Source: Halalkalibaculum roseum (GTDB lineage Bacteria > Bacteroidota > Rhodothermia > Balneolales > Balneolaceae). From it: a DNA stretch of 64,000 nucleotides. The notes under the pieces were generated by a model. The model ran no database searches. It saw only the letters and a list, made by a program, of their open reading frames with translations, and was not told where the DNA came from. Where the stretch lies: NCBI RefSeq assembly GCF_011059145.1, contig NZ_JAALLT010000005.1:1-64000 (forward strand), in the 5' to 3' direction. This document shows positions 26,872 to 35,882 of this stretch, piece after piece; the stretch's first letter is position 1; the number at the start of each line of letters is the position of its first letter. A program made the translations under genes and the position numbers.

Positions 26872-26908
26872 TTGGCTAAGGATTTCTGTTTGGAGTCTCT
26901 TATCTTTG
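26872..26908 (+). promoter_or_regulatory. Candidate Bacteroidota-type promoter of hisS
   Basis: TATCTTTG (26901-26908) matches the TAnnTTTG -7 element exactly, 37 bp before the hisS ATG. The nearest well-placed TTG (26872) gives a spacer of 26 bp, longer than usual, so only the -7 element is convincing. Confidence 0.35.
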
Positions 26909-26945
26909 AGCTGAATTATTTTTTTGAACCACACAGATAAGATAC

Positions 26946-28211
26946 ATGGCGCAGCCAAAGTTCAGCACACATCTCGGAATGGTAGATATCTTGCCCGACG
27001 AGGTAGGTAAATGGCAAGCAATTGAACGCATCATCCATGAAGAGGCCCGGAAGTTCAACTTCGAAGAGATTCGCACTCCCATCATGGAGCAGACCGAACT
27101 GATCGCCCGGGGTGTGGGACAGCTGACCGACATAGTCACCAAAGAGATGTTTGCATTTGAACGGGGCGACGACCACTATGTCCTGCGTCCGGAGTGTACC
27201 GCCCCTGTGGTTCGTGCGTTTGTAGAACATCACCTGGAGCAGCGAGGAGGTTCACAAAACTTATACTATATCGGTCCGATGTTCCGTGCGGAGCGACCTC
27301 AAAAAGGCCGGCAGCGACAGTTTCACCAGTTTGGTGCAGAAATCATCGGTCCGGATGATCCAATTGCCGATGTCGAAATTATTTCACTGATGCTCTCTAT
27401 ATACAACCGAGTCGGCATCACCAATACTACCCTAAAGATTAACTCCGTCGGTGATCCCGAAAGCCGTGCCGCTTATAAAGAAGCGCTTAAGAATTATTTC
27501 CGTCCACACCTTGACGAAATGAGTGAAATTTCACGAGAGCGTTTTGAAAAAAATCCGATGCGCATACTCGATTCGAAGGAGGAAGAGGACCAGGAATTTA
27601 TAGCAAAAGCTCCTGTCATCACCGAATACCTGAGTGAAGAGACGGAAGAACATTATGCCAGGGTCAAAACGCATCTCGATGAGCTTGAAATATCCTACAC
27701 CGAAGACCCGCACCTGGTAAGAGGTTTGGATTACTATACACGTACAGCTTTTGAGCTGATAAGTCCCGATCTCGGAGCCCAGGATGCACTGGGCGGCGGA
27801 GGTCGATACGATCTACTGGTTGAAGAAATTGGAGGACAACACACCCCTGCGGTCGGCTTTGCTGCGGGTATAGAACGGCTGCTGATAGCCTGCGAAGAGC
27901 TGGATATCTCTTTAGGTGAGGAAAAGTCCGTAGATATCTATATCGTTACGATTGGTGAAAATGCCAGAACCTGGGCCCTTAACCACCTGCCTAAACTTCG
28001 TGCCAACGGCATATCTGCAGCCATGGATTACATGGGCCGCTCGGTAAAAGCACAGATGAAAGACGCTGACCGCGAAAATGCCAAATACACCATAATCGTC
28101 GGTGATAATGAACTAAAAGAGGGAAAATTCACCCTAAGGGATATGAAAGCCAGTGAGGAAGAAGCACTGGATTTTGAAAATATTGTCGAGAGGTTAAAGA
28201 AGAAAGTATAG
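26946..28211 (+). CDS. hisS: Histidyl-tRNA synthetase
   Basis: HisRS (421 residues) is a class II synthetase that charges tRNA-His. Seen: motif 1 region near residues 30-45 (EEIRTPIMEQTELIARG), motif 2 with MFRAERPQKGRQRQFHQFG, the histidine-A segment LVRGLDYYTRTAFEL, the GGGGRYDLLVEEIGG loop, motif 3 (AAGIERLL), and a C-terminal anticodon-binding domain (about 325-420). Length is normal. It starts at ATG 26946 and is followed 48 bp later by an exported protein gene on the same strand. Confidence 0.98.
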   Translation: MAQPKFSTHLGMVDILPDEVGKWQAIERIIHEEARKFNFEEIRTPIMEQTELIARGVGQLTDIVTKEMFAFERGDDHYVLRPECTAPVVRAFVEHHLEQRGGSQNLYYIGPMFRAERPQKGRQRQFHQFGAEIIGPDDPIADVEIISLMLSIYNRVGITNTTLKINSVGDPESRAAYKEALKNYFRPHLDEMSEISRERFEKNPMRILDSKEEEDQEFIAKAPVITEYLSEETEEHYARVKTHLDELEISYTEDPHLVRGLDYYTRTAFELISPDLGAQDALGGGGRYDLLVEEIGGQHTPAVGFAAGIERLLIACEELDISLGEEKSVDIYIVTIGENARTWALNHLPKLRANGISAAMDYMGRSVKAQMKDADRENAKYTIIVGDNELKEGKFTLRDMKASEEEALDFENIVERLKKKV

Positions 28212-28259
28212 GCAGCTGTTAATAAAACTATCTGCTGCCCTGAATATTCATTCCATTTG

Positions 28260-29267
28260 ATGAAAAAGTATTACGCGATAACGATTCTTATAGTCCTTGC
28301 AGCACTTTTCGCCTACCATTTTTACGCTGCTGACAAAGCCGAGCAAAATATTGATACTTCCATTCAGGAAATTACCTCCGAACTCAATCCACCATTATCA
28401 GTCAGTTATTCATCGGTTGAGGTAGGTCCTTTTAGCGGTGATGTTCACTTTACAGACCTAAATATCATTAGAAATCAGGATATCAGGCGGGCGCAGTCGG
28501 TACTATTTGACTTCAGCTATTTTGATTTTTTGAAGATCAGCCTGTTCGGGGCTGAGTATGGATTAAAAAGAATCGAATCGGCTAATATCAATTTTAACCG
28601 GCTCTCGATTACTAACCGGGCAAATCTTACAGAATTCAAGCTAAATTCATTAAATGCCGGCTACCAGGGAGAACTGTGGAAGTTGTTGCGCATCGGATTT
28701 CACGATTCCACCGCATCAAGTGAGCACACCCTAATTGCTGAGGGTTCAAATTTCACCATATCCCTACCGGGTTTTATCGGTATAATAAATACCGATACCC
28801 TGAATATAAGTAGTGTTTTAAAAAATAAATCCGGTAATGAATCTTTCTCAGCTACAGCATCGCTTAAAAAGCTTAGCTGGAATCCGACGGACTCTTTTAA
28901 AAATCAGTACCGTTTTTTCATTCAGGGCTTTGGTTACGAGCCGGATTCTATTCCCTTTCAGAAGGCTAAGCTTGATTTTGACTATAAATCGAAAACGCCA
29001 ATTCTATCAATTAATGAGATGAGTCTTCAGTCTGAGCTTTTCACAGGTATACTAACGGGCAAACTGAATATCAATAGTGACACCCTCTCAGCAACCTCAT
29101 TCGATAGTGCCTCCCTCCGATTTAGCGATCTCGCTCCCCCGCTTCAAAATGTGCTTTCCAACGCCGAAAAACTATTTGGCATCAAAATACCGATGGCCGA
29201 CAGTACGATTTCGATGGGCATTTCAGGTACCTTCTTGAAGCCAACGATCAGAATGGATAATCAGTGA
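28260..29267 (+). CDS. Exported or membrane-anchored protein of unknown function, AsmA-like in style
   Basis: A 335-residue protein starting at ATG 28260. One hydrophobic helix (about 5-20) acts as signal anchor; the remainder is polar, beta-strand rich and repeatedly alternates hydrophobic with Ser/Thr/Asn residues. The N-terminal pattern (a short membrane anchor followed by NIDTSIQEITSELNPPLSVSYSSVEVGP) resembles AsmA-like periplasmic proteins, which act in envelope lipid homeostasis. No specific domain was recognised. It is probably co-transcribed with hisS, 48 bp upstream. A strong terminator hairpin follows 68 bp after its stop. Confidence 0.65.
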   Translation: MKKYYAITILIVLAALFAYHFYAADKAEQNIDTSIQEITSELNPPLSVSYSSVEVGPFSGDVHFTDLNIIRNQDIRRAQSVLFDFSYFDFLKISLFGAEYGLKRIESANINFNRLSITNRANLTEFKLNSLNAGYQGELWKLLRIGFHDSTASSEHTLIAEGSNFTISLPGFIGIINTDTLNISSVLKNKSGNESFSATASLKKLSWNPTDSFKNQYRFFIQGFGYEPDSIPFQKAKLDFDYKSKTPILSINEMSLQSELFTGILTGKLNINSDTLSATSFDSASLRFSDLAPPLQNVLSNAEKLFGIKIPMADSTISMGISGTFLKPTIRMDNQ

Positions 29268-29335
29268 TAATGATCAGAAGGTTCTTTTTGAAATCTATTC
29301 CAAAGGTTTTAGGAGTTAAAAAGGCTTAAACTAAA

Positions 29336-29365
29336 ACAGGAACGGGATTAATGCCCCGTTCCTGT
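29336..29365. terminator. Bidirectional intrinsic terminator
   Basis: ACAGGAACGGG (29336-29346) pairs perfectly with CCCGTTCCTGT (29355-29365) over an 8-base loop. T-rich bases follow on both strands. It separates the exported-protein gene (plus) from nhaA (minus). Confidence 0.85.
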
Positions 29366-29400
29366 CTGTTTGTACGCAGATTTTATTGCTCAGACCTATA

Positions 29401-30765
29401 CTACACAGCTTCTCCACCGGCTTTGCCTTCCGGCACATCAAAGGGCTGCTGAGTTTCCGCACCGAATTCCGGAGCACGGCTTAGGAAATAATAACCCAAT
29501 AGACCACTAACTAAGGATCCCAAAAGAATACCAACTTTAGAGAACTCAAGCAGGTTAAATTGCTCCACCGGATCGAAGGAAAGGTTGGCTATGAACAACG
29601 ACATCGTGAAACCGATACCGGCCAAAAGTGCTACACCGTACACCACCTTCCATGTCTCCTTGTTATTGGCCAGTCCGGAAAAGCCAAGTTTCGTAAGCAG
29701 CCAGGTTGAACCGAAGATACCGATCTGCTTTCCGAAAAACAGTCCAAGTGTAATACCCCAGGTCAACGGAGAGACAATAGCCTGACCCATGACTTCCGGA
29801 TCAAATACAACCCCGGCGTTCGCAAAAGCAAAAACCGGCATAATTACAAAATATACGGAGGTATGAAGCTTATGCTCCAACCTGTGAAGGGGTGATTCTG
29901 CGTGTTCAAGGGTCTCATCCATATGATGCAGGGCTTGCTCCTTGGTGACCGGGAGCTTCTCATCTGCAGCCTGCTGAAACAGCTCAAATCCTTCCTGGGC
30001 ATACTCAGTGAGCCGCTCTAATGACCAGCCCCTGCTTGCCGGAATAGCAAATCCAACGATAACACCGGCAATTGTTGCATGGACTCCCGATTTCAGTACT
30101 GCCCACCACATAATGAAACCAATAATCATATAGGGAGACAACTTGTTGACACCACGATAATTGAAGTAGAGTAACACAAGCAGGCAGATAGCACCAATGC
30201 CTAAAGCTCCCATACTGATCTGTTCGGTATAGAAAAAGGCAATAACAAGCACGGCGATGAGATCATCCACTACTGCTACGGCTGTCACAAACACCTTAGC
30301 CCAGATAGGCACTCTGGATCCCAGGAGAGCTAGCACACCGACTACAAAAGCGATGTCCGTAGCCACCGGTATAGCCCAGCCGTTCATCAAATCGGTTCCA
30401 CCGTTGAATCCGTAAAAAATAAGAGCCGGAAGGATAGCACCGCCAAGAGCAGCCACAGCCGGTAGGATGGCCGATTGTACTGATGAAAGCTCACCGTATT
30501 TTAACTCTCGTTTAATTTCAAGCCCGATCAGCAGGAAAAATACAGCCATAAGCCCATCATTAATCCAGTGGTGCACCGACTTGTCGATGACCAGATCGGA
30601 AATACCGAGCACGATATGTGACTCAAGCATGTGATGATAGGCATCGCCCAGAGGACTATTGGCAATGATAAGGGCCGCTATAGTAGCGAAAAGTAACATC
30701 ATTCCCGCTGCCGAATCTTTTTTAAAAAAACCGTAAACTCTTTCTTTTAAGCTTTTATTTGCCAC
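29401..30765 (-). CDS. nhaA: Na+/H+ antiporter NhaA
   Basis: NhaA (454 residues) exports sodium in exchange for protons in the inner membrane and supports salt and alkali tolerance. About twelve helices are seen, with the ion-binding aspartate pair in VTAVAVVDDLIAVLVIA (corresponding to Asp163/Asp164 of E. coli) and the signature HWINDGLMAVFFLLIGLEIKREL near the N-terminus. A cytoplasmic insertion between about 235 and 295 and an acidic C-terminal tail make it somewhat longer than the E. coli protein. The start is GTG at 30765. It is the last gene after the two permease genes on the same strand. Confidence 0.95.
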   Translation of the reverse strand: MANKSLKERVYGFFKKDSAAGMMLLFATIAALIIANSPLGDAYHHMLESHIVLGISDLVIDKSVHHWINDGLMAVFFLLIGLEIKRELKYGELSSVQSAILPAVAALGGAILPALIFYGFNGGTDLMNGWAIPVATDIAFVVGVLALLGSRVPIWAKVFVTAVAVVDDLIAVLVIAFFYTEQISMGALGIGAICLLVLLYFNYRGVNKLSPYMIIGFIMWWAVLKSGVHATIAGVIVGFAIPASRGWSLERLTEYAQEGFELFQQAADEKLPVTKEQALHHMDETLEHAESPLHRLEHKLHTSVYFVIMPVFAFANAGVVFDPEVMGQAIVSPLTWGITLGLFFGKQIGIFGSTWLLTKLGFSGLANNKETWKVVYGVALLAGIGFTMSLFIANLSFDPVEQFNLLEFSKVGILLGSLVSGLLGYYFLSRAPEFGAETQQPFDVPEGKAGGEAV

Positions 30766-30845
30766 GTGTCTGTTACTTTTAAGTTGAAAATTTAAAATGT
30801 GAAATCGGGTTGAAGAAAATCACTATTAGTGCGGAGGCTTCCAAA

Positions 30846-32972
30846 CTAGGAACCCTTCTTGAGCTGTTTAGCCTGTTCTATCGCTTCTTTTTCACCGATT
30901 ATTGAGATTTTATCACCTTCACGGATGATCGTGTCTCCGTGAGGAATCACGAGCTCTCCGTCTCTTTCAAGGATGGCTACAAGGCTGTCGCCCGGTAGCT
31001 TAACATCCTTAATTTCCTTGCCGATCATAGATGATGTTTCATCATCCTGTGTTATTACCAGATTGATAAAGTGCTCATCGCGAAGCATTATTTCGCGGAT
31101 ATCAGCCTCACCTTCTGCCGTCAACCAGCGATCCATGAAATGCCGTGTATCAACCATTTCGGCAATGTGAGCCAGTATGCGCAAGTGAGAACCCGAATGC
31201 TTTTCAGAACTGACCAGAAAGATGAAAGCTCGAACTTTCTGTTTATCGTCCTGTTTTTCACGGCTGAGGCTTTCAAATTGCTCGGCATCAATATCCAGTC
31301 CACCCTTCACTCTAATTAAAACCATCTCGGCGCGGATATCCTGCTCTACGCGAGCATGATTCAGGGCCACCCCCCGGCCTATAGGAATCGCGCCTTCCTG
31401 GTTTACACCATAAAATATCTTCGAGAGTTTGTTTTCAGGAAGTTCTGTTCGTCCGGCCAGCAGGCTCACCGCCTTATTAATAACCTCTTTATAAGATACT
31501 GATGAATCAAGGTTATCAATCACCATTGACCGGGCTACCACTTCCTCGTAAGGGTCTTCATCACGCAACCCCTTTTCCCGTAGGATAGTTCTCATCTCAT
31601 GTTCAAGACCATGGTATCTCCTTTGTCCGAGCCGGGCATGCACGTGAAATATAGCACCCTCTCGTTCGATTTTGTTGTGCGCATAGTAGAAGTACCATCC
31701 CACGCTGAACACCGCAATGAGCGCAGTGAACATGATAGAGAGCAGCCCCATCTCTAAAATTAAGAACACGGATATTATCATCCCCATTATCTGCAACCAG
31801 GGATACAGTGGTGAACGAAATCCAGGATCATACTCTTCGATCTGACTCTCTCGCATTACAATCACCGCAAGATTCAGTAATCCAAAGAGAAGAAGCTGAA
31901 AAGCACTTGCCAGTTTGGCTACCGCCTCCACCTCAAAAGCCAGCAGGAAGAAAATCATCAGCAAGACCGTAGCGATGATTGCAATCTTGGGTGTTCCATA
32001 TCGTTTGCTGATCTCGGAGAAACGTAAAGCCAGCAAGCGATCTCTTGCCATAGCCATAGGGTAACGCGAGGCCGACATAATACCGGCGTTACCTGTCGAT
32101 GCAAAAGCAGCAATAGCAGCTATAACAACCAGGATAAGACCGGTAGGCTCTGGAAGCCAGTCCAGGAACACTTCTCCGGCCGTGGCTACAGGTGTCAGGT
32201 CAGAACGAAAAGCTTCCGGTTCGAGCAACCCCACCATTAGATACACGCCCACTACATATACAAAGACCGCTACAATTAACGACATGATCATCCCGAGCGG
32301 GATATTCCGGTCAGGGTTTTCAACCTCTTCAGCCACACTCGCTACTTTGGTCAGGCCCGCATAAGAGACGAAAACCATACCCACGGTAGCAAGCACCCCA
32401 TTAACCCCATTGATAAAAAAGGGAGAGAACTGCTGCCGGGTGATCTCAAAAAAGTCCAGCGAGAATATATGAAACAAGCCCTGAACGATGTAGAAAAACA
32501 TGATCCCAAGCAGTGCTGCGACGAGTATCTTTTGCAAGAAACTGGATTCCTTCGCCCCAATGATGTTCACCAAACCGAAGAAAATAGTGAGCACTACTGC
32601 AACCAGCGTAATGGGGACATCCATGAAGATACCTATGTAAGCGCCCATACCAATTAGGGCAAACGCACTCTTAAGAACAAGGGCCAGCCAGGATCCGAAC
32701 CCACCGATGGTACCCATCAGCGGACCTAAGCTGCGATCGATAAAATAGTAAGTGCCCCCCGCTCTGGGCATCGCCGTACAAAGCTCGGATACGCTCAACA
32801 TAGTTGGCAACACAAGCACACCAGCAAACAAATAGGCCAGGAATACGGAAGGTCCGGTTTCTGCCGCTGCTATACCGGGCAGGAGGAAAAAGCCCGAACT
32901 GAACATTGCCCCGGTACTTATGGCGAAAACATCCCAGAGGCCCAGCTGTTTTTCCAGTTTTTCATGCTTCAT
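30846..32972 (-). CDS. APC-family amino acid permease with C-terminal EIIA-like and RCK_C-like domains (paralogue 1)
   Basis: A 708-residue fusion. Residues about 1-430 form a 12-helix APC-superfamily amino acid permease (LGLWDVFAISTGAMFSSGFFLLPGIAA, then RAGGTYYFIDRSLGPLMG). Residues about 490-640 resemble a fructose-type PTS EIIA domain: GAIPIGRGVALNHAR places a candidate phospho-histidine near residue 539, and AFIFLVSSEKHSGSHLRILAHIAEM follows. Residues about 645-708 resemble a TrkA-C (RCK_C) ligand-binding domain (LPGDSLVAILERDG). The amino acid substrate is unknown. It follows a close paralogue at 33156 (same architecture) and precedes nhaA by 80 bp. Control of transport by PTS phosphorylation and by a nucleotide or ion is an inference. 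Confidence 0.88.
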   Translation of the reverse strand: MKHEKLEKQLGLWDVFAISTGAMFSSGFFLLPGIAAAETGPSVFLAYLFAGVLVLPTMLSVSELCTAMPRAGGTYYFIDRSLGPLMGTIGGFGSWLALVLKSAFALIGMGAYIGIFMDVPITLVAVVLTIFFGLVNIIGAKESSFLQKILVAALLGIMFFYIVQGLFHIFSLDFFEITRQQFSPFFINGVNGVLATVGMVFVSYAGLTKVASVAEEVENPDRNIPLGMIMSLIVAVFVYVVGVYLMVGLLEPEAFRSDLTPVATAGEVFLDWLPEPTGLILVVIAAIAAFASTGNAGIMSASRYPMAMARDRLLALRFSEISKRYGTPKIAIIATVLLMIFFLLAFEVEAVAKLASAFQLLLFGLLNLAVIVMRESQIEEYDPGFRSPLYPWLQIMGMIISVFLILEMGLLSIMFTALIAVFSVGWYFYYAHNKIEREGAIFHVHARLGQRRYHGLEHEMRTILREKGLRDEDPYEEVVARSMVIDNLDSSVSYKEVINKAVSLLAGRTELPENKLSKIFYGVNQEGAIPIGRGVALNHARVEQDIRAEMVLIRVKGGLDIDAEQFESLSREKQDDKQKVRAFIFLVSSEKHSGSHLRILAHIAEMVDTRHFMDRWLTAEGEADIREIMLRDEHFINLVITQDDETSSMIGKEIKDVKLPGDSLVAILERDGELVIPHGDTIIREGDKISIIGEKEAIEQAKQLKKGS

Positions 32973-33031
32973 AGTAATAAAGACCGTATCTGTTTAAACG
33001 ATTAAGCGTTGATAACATTTTTCCGGTACTC

Positions 33032-33046
33032 AAGCTATTATAGCTT
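33032..33046. promoter_or_regulatory. 15-bp palindrome in the leader of permease 1
   Basis: AAGCTAT-T-ATAGCTT is a perfect palindrome 60 bp upstream of the permease 1 start and downstream of its promoter candidate. It could be an operator or an RNA stem. Confidence 0.4.
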
Positions 33047-33094
33047 TATAATTAAGGAGTTTACACTGAGCTACCTTAATTGATTTTGGCCGGA

Positions 33095-33129
33095 CAAAAT
33101 ATATGTTTTTTTATTAATTGAAAATCAAA
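33095..33129 (-). promoter_or_regulatory. Candidate Bacteroidota-type promoter of permease 1
   Basis: On the minus strand TTTG (33126-33129) is followed by 22 bp and then TATATTTTG, close to TAnnTTTG with one extra base. It would give a leader of about 115 nt, implying permease 1 can be transcribed apart from permease 2. Confidence 0.35.
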
Positions 33130-33155
33130 GTTTACCATACATAAGTAAAAAGAAG

Positions 33156-35285
33156 TCAATTCTGTTTCAGCTCTTTTACTTTTTTGATGTCATCGACTTC
33201 ACCAATAATGGAGAGCTCATCTCCTTCCTGGATGATGGTATTGCCGTGAGGAATTCGTATGACACCCTCACGCTTTATTATGGCAATAAGGCTCTCCCCG
33301 GGCAGTTTAATGTCATGAATCTTTTTTCCTATCATAACTTTGGTACCGTTATCCGGACGCACAGTAATATTGATGAACCGTTCATCCCGCAATAAAATTT
33401 CCCTGAGTTCCCCTTCATTTTGGGCGCTCAGCCATCGATCCAGAAAATTATCCTGATCGATTATTTCAGCCATATGAGCCAAAAAGCGGAGATGTTGTGT
33501 GGCATTGCCTTCGGAGCTTACCAGAAAGAAGATCGCATAAAGCTTTCCATTTTCATCTTCCTGTAAAGCCGTTTTGTTCTTGTATTTATCTGCCAGGGTG
33601 ATGCCATTTTTAATTCTAACAATAAAGAGTTCCGGCTCGGCTTTTACATCGAGCCTGGTATGGTTGAGGGCTGCTCCTTCACCGATGGGTATGGCTCCGA
33701 AATCACTCATAGAGCTGAACTCTTTCATGAGTCGCTCTTGGTCAACCTGAAGCTTCATACAGAGATCCTGACTGGCTTTTTTAATGATCTCTTCATAGCT
33801 AGTATGTGAGTCCTTAACGTCAAGTACACCTGCTTTACTCACCACCAGCTCATAAGGATCTTCCTCACGAAGTCCCTTCTCCTGCATGATATGCCGCATC
33901 TCATGTTCCAGCCCACGGTCCTTAAATTGCCCCAATCGTTCATGCACATGATATATGGCTCCATGCCGGTCGATCTTTCCATACGCATAGTAGTAGTACC
34001 AGGCCACCGACAGTATGGTAATGGCGGCGGTAAATACAATAGACACCATACCCATCTCAAAGATTAGCACGCCTGAGGTTAACATTCCTACTATCTGAAT
34101 CCATGGATAAAATGGAGAGACGTAACCGGGATCATATTCCTGGATCTGGCTCTCGCGCATCACAACGACAGCTAAATTCAGGAGCCCGAACAATAACAGC
34201 TTAAAGGCACTGGCCAGTTTGGCAACCTCCTCCACATTAAATACCAACAGCAGTACAATCATCATACCGGCAGTGGCAAGTATGGATACTGTAGGAGTAT
34301 TGAATTTGCCGATCTCCGCAAGTTTGGAATGTACCAGCTTATCACGGGCCATAGCCAGAGGGAAACGGGAGGCTGACATGATTCCGGCATTACCTGTTGA
34401 GGCAAAAGCTGCGATAGCAGCAATTACTACGAGTAATAAACCCACATCACCGGGAAGCCAAGTCAGGAAAATCTCACCGGCTGTAGCCACCGGGGTCAAA
34501 TCTTCCCTAAAAGCACTAGGTTCAAGAACGGCAGTCATCAGATAGACCCCGCCAACGTAGACTGCGATAGCGGTAATAATCGACAAAAACATTCCTCGTG
34601 GTATATCCCTATCCGGATTTTCCACCTCTTCAGCTACACTGACTACTTTGGTCAGTCCGGCATAGGAAACAAAAACCATCCCCACTGTTCCAAAAAAGCC
34701 TTGAATGCCATTTGTGAAAAATGGGGTAAACTGTTCCCGGTGAACATCAAGAAATCCTATAGAAAAGACATAGGAAAAACCCTGAACTAAATAAAAAGCC
34801 ATGATGGTGATCAGAGTGATGACCAAAATATTTTGCAGCCTGCTGGTCTCCTTGGCTCCAAAGATATTTAATGCCCCAAAAGCTATGGTAAGCGTGATGG
34901 CTACCGGCGTGATAGGTACTTCAAAAAAAATCGAGATATAGGCTCCCATACCGATCAGAGCAAAGGCACTTTTGAAAACCAGCGAGAACCATGATCCAAA
35001 ACCTCCAATGCTTCCCATAAGAGGTCCCAAACTGCGGTCGATAATATAATAACTTCCGCCTGCCCTGGGAAATGCCGTTGCCAGCTCTGCTTTACTGAGC
35101 ATTGTTGGAATTACCAAAATCCCGGATACCAGATAGGCCAGGAATACCGATGGCCCGGTCTCTCCCGCTGCAATTCCCGGCAACAAAAACAATCCAGAGC
35201 TGAACATAGCCCCCGTTGCGATTGCAAATACATCAAATGCACCGAGCTGTTTTTTTAGTTTGTCAGAATCTTCAAGTACTGGCAA
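33156..35285 (-). CDS. APC-family amino acid permease with C-terminal EIIA-like and RCK_C-like domains (paralogue 2)
   Basis: A 709-residue paralogue of the neighbour at 30846, colinear over its whole length and clearly a tandem duplicate. The permease part (about 1-430) has FDVFAIATGAMFSSGLFLLPGIAA and RAGGSYYIIDRSLGPLMG. The EIIA-like part keeps GAIPIGEGAALNHTR with its histidine near residue 541, and the RCK_C-like tail has LPGESLIAIIKREG. The two differ noticeably in the linker and in the EIIA surface, so they have probably diverged in substrate or signal. The start is TTG at 35285. The 183-bp gap to paralogue 1 carries a promoter candidate. Confidence 0.88.
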   Translation of the reverse strand: MPVLEDSDKLKKQLGAFDVFAIATGAMFSSGLFLLPGIAAGETGPSVFLAYLVSGILVIPTMLSKAELATAFPRAGGSYYIIDRSLGPLMGSIGGFGSWFSLVFKSAFALIGMGAYISIFFEVPITPVAITLTIAFGALNIFGAKETSRLQNILVITLITIMAFYLVQGFSYVFSIGFLDVHREQFTPFFTNGIQGFFGTVGMVFVSYAGLTKVVSVAEEVENPDRDIPRGMFLSIITAIAVYVGGVYLMTAVLEPSAFREDLTPVATAGEIFLTWLPGDVGLLLVVIAAIAAFASTGNAGIMSASRFPLAMARDKLVHSKLAEIGKFNTPTVSILATAGMMIVLLLVFNVEEVAKLASAFKLLLFGLLNLAVVVMRESQIQEYDPGYVSPFYPWIQIVGMLTSGVLIFEMGMVSIVFTAAITILSVAWYYYYAYGKIDRHGAIYHVHERLGQFKDRGLEHEMRHIMQEKGLREEDPYELVVSKAGVLDVKDSHTSYEEIIKKASQDLCMKLQVDQERLMKEFSSMSDFGAIPIGEGAALNHTRLDVKAEPELFIVRIKNGITLADKYKNKTALQEDENGKLYAIFFLVSSEGNATQHLRFLAHMAEIIDQDNFLDRWLSAQNEGELREILLRDERFINITVRPDNGTKVMIGKKIHDIKLPGESLIAIIKREGVIRIPHGNTIIQEGDELSIIGEVDDIKKVKELKQN

Positions 35286-35405
35286 AACGAATGAATCTCT
35301 TTATTTGGCTCTTCTGTTTTTATTGAGTCGGGTTGATCAGCAGTAAGATTTGCTATAGTAAATTGCTGGTCTTGTCCTTACTATCCCTGATTTTATCCCT
35401 ATCGG

Positions 35406-35627
35406 TTATTCAGCATTCGATATTTTAAATGAACTCAGTAACCTGGTCACCATGCGAATGCCGTAACCAAAAATTAGCAGACCGATAATCCCCTGAATTT
35501 TTACGCTCAGTACCGGGTGTAAATCGAAAATCACAATAATGGCATATTCTGCTGCCGCAGAGCATATCAATAGTACTGCAAGCCATAGTAGTTCGTAAAT
35601 AATTTTTCTCTTTAACCCGCTTTCCAT
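35406..35627 (-). CDS. Small two-span membrane protein of unknown function
   Basis: A 73-residue protein with two predicted membrane helices (about 11-33 and 42-62), a short basic N-terminus (MESGLKRK) and a short polar C-terminus. It starts with ATG at 35627 and lies 120 bp upstream of the permease pair on the same strand. The family is not recognised. Its reality rests on the sensible hydrophobic pattern and position; a chance reading frame cannot be fully excluded. The flanking gap 35628-35882 to the divergent antiporter shows no gene. Confidence 0.5.
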   Translation of the reverse strand: MESGLKRKIIYELLWLAVLLICSAAAEYAIIVIFDLHPVLSVKIQGIIGLLIFGYGIRMVTRLLSSFKISNAE

Positions 35628-35882
35628 AAACTCTATATGTGTATTTCGGGATTCATTGAATTAGTCAATGTAACTATACTTAAAGATATAGCGTTTCGTT
35701 TAATTTCAAAGTAAACCCTAAACGCTACAGTCAAGACCCAAAACCGGTGCCAATCTTGAGTTAATTTCAGCAGTTTCCCGGGCTTCAAAGTGCTCTTTGC
35801 TAATGTAATCAATGTTCCCCATCTTGCCCCGTAATTTTATTCCAACAAGAGGATGAACTAAGATCCTTTCGATAGCTTTTTT

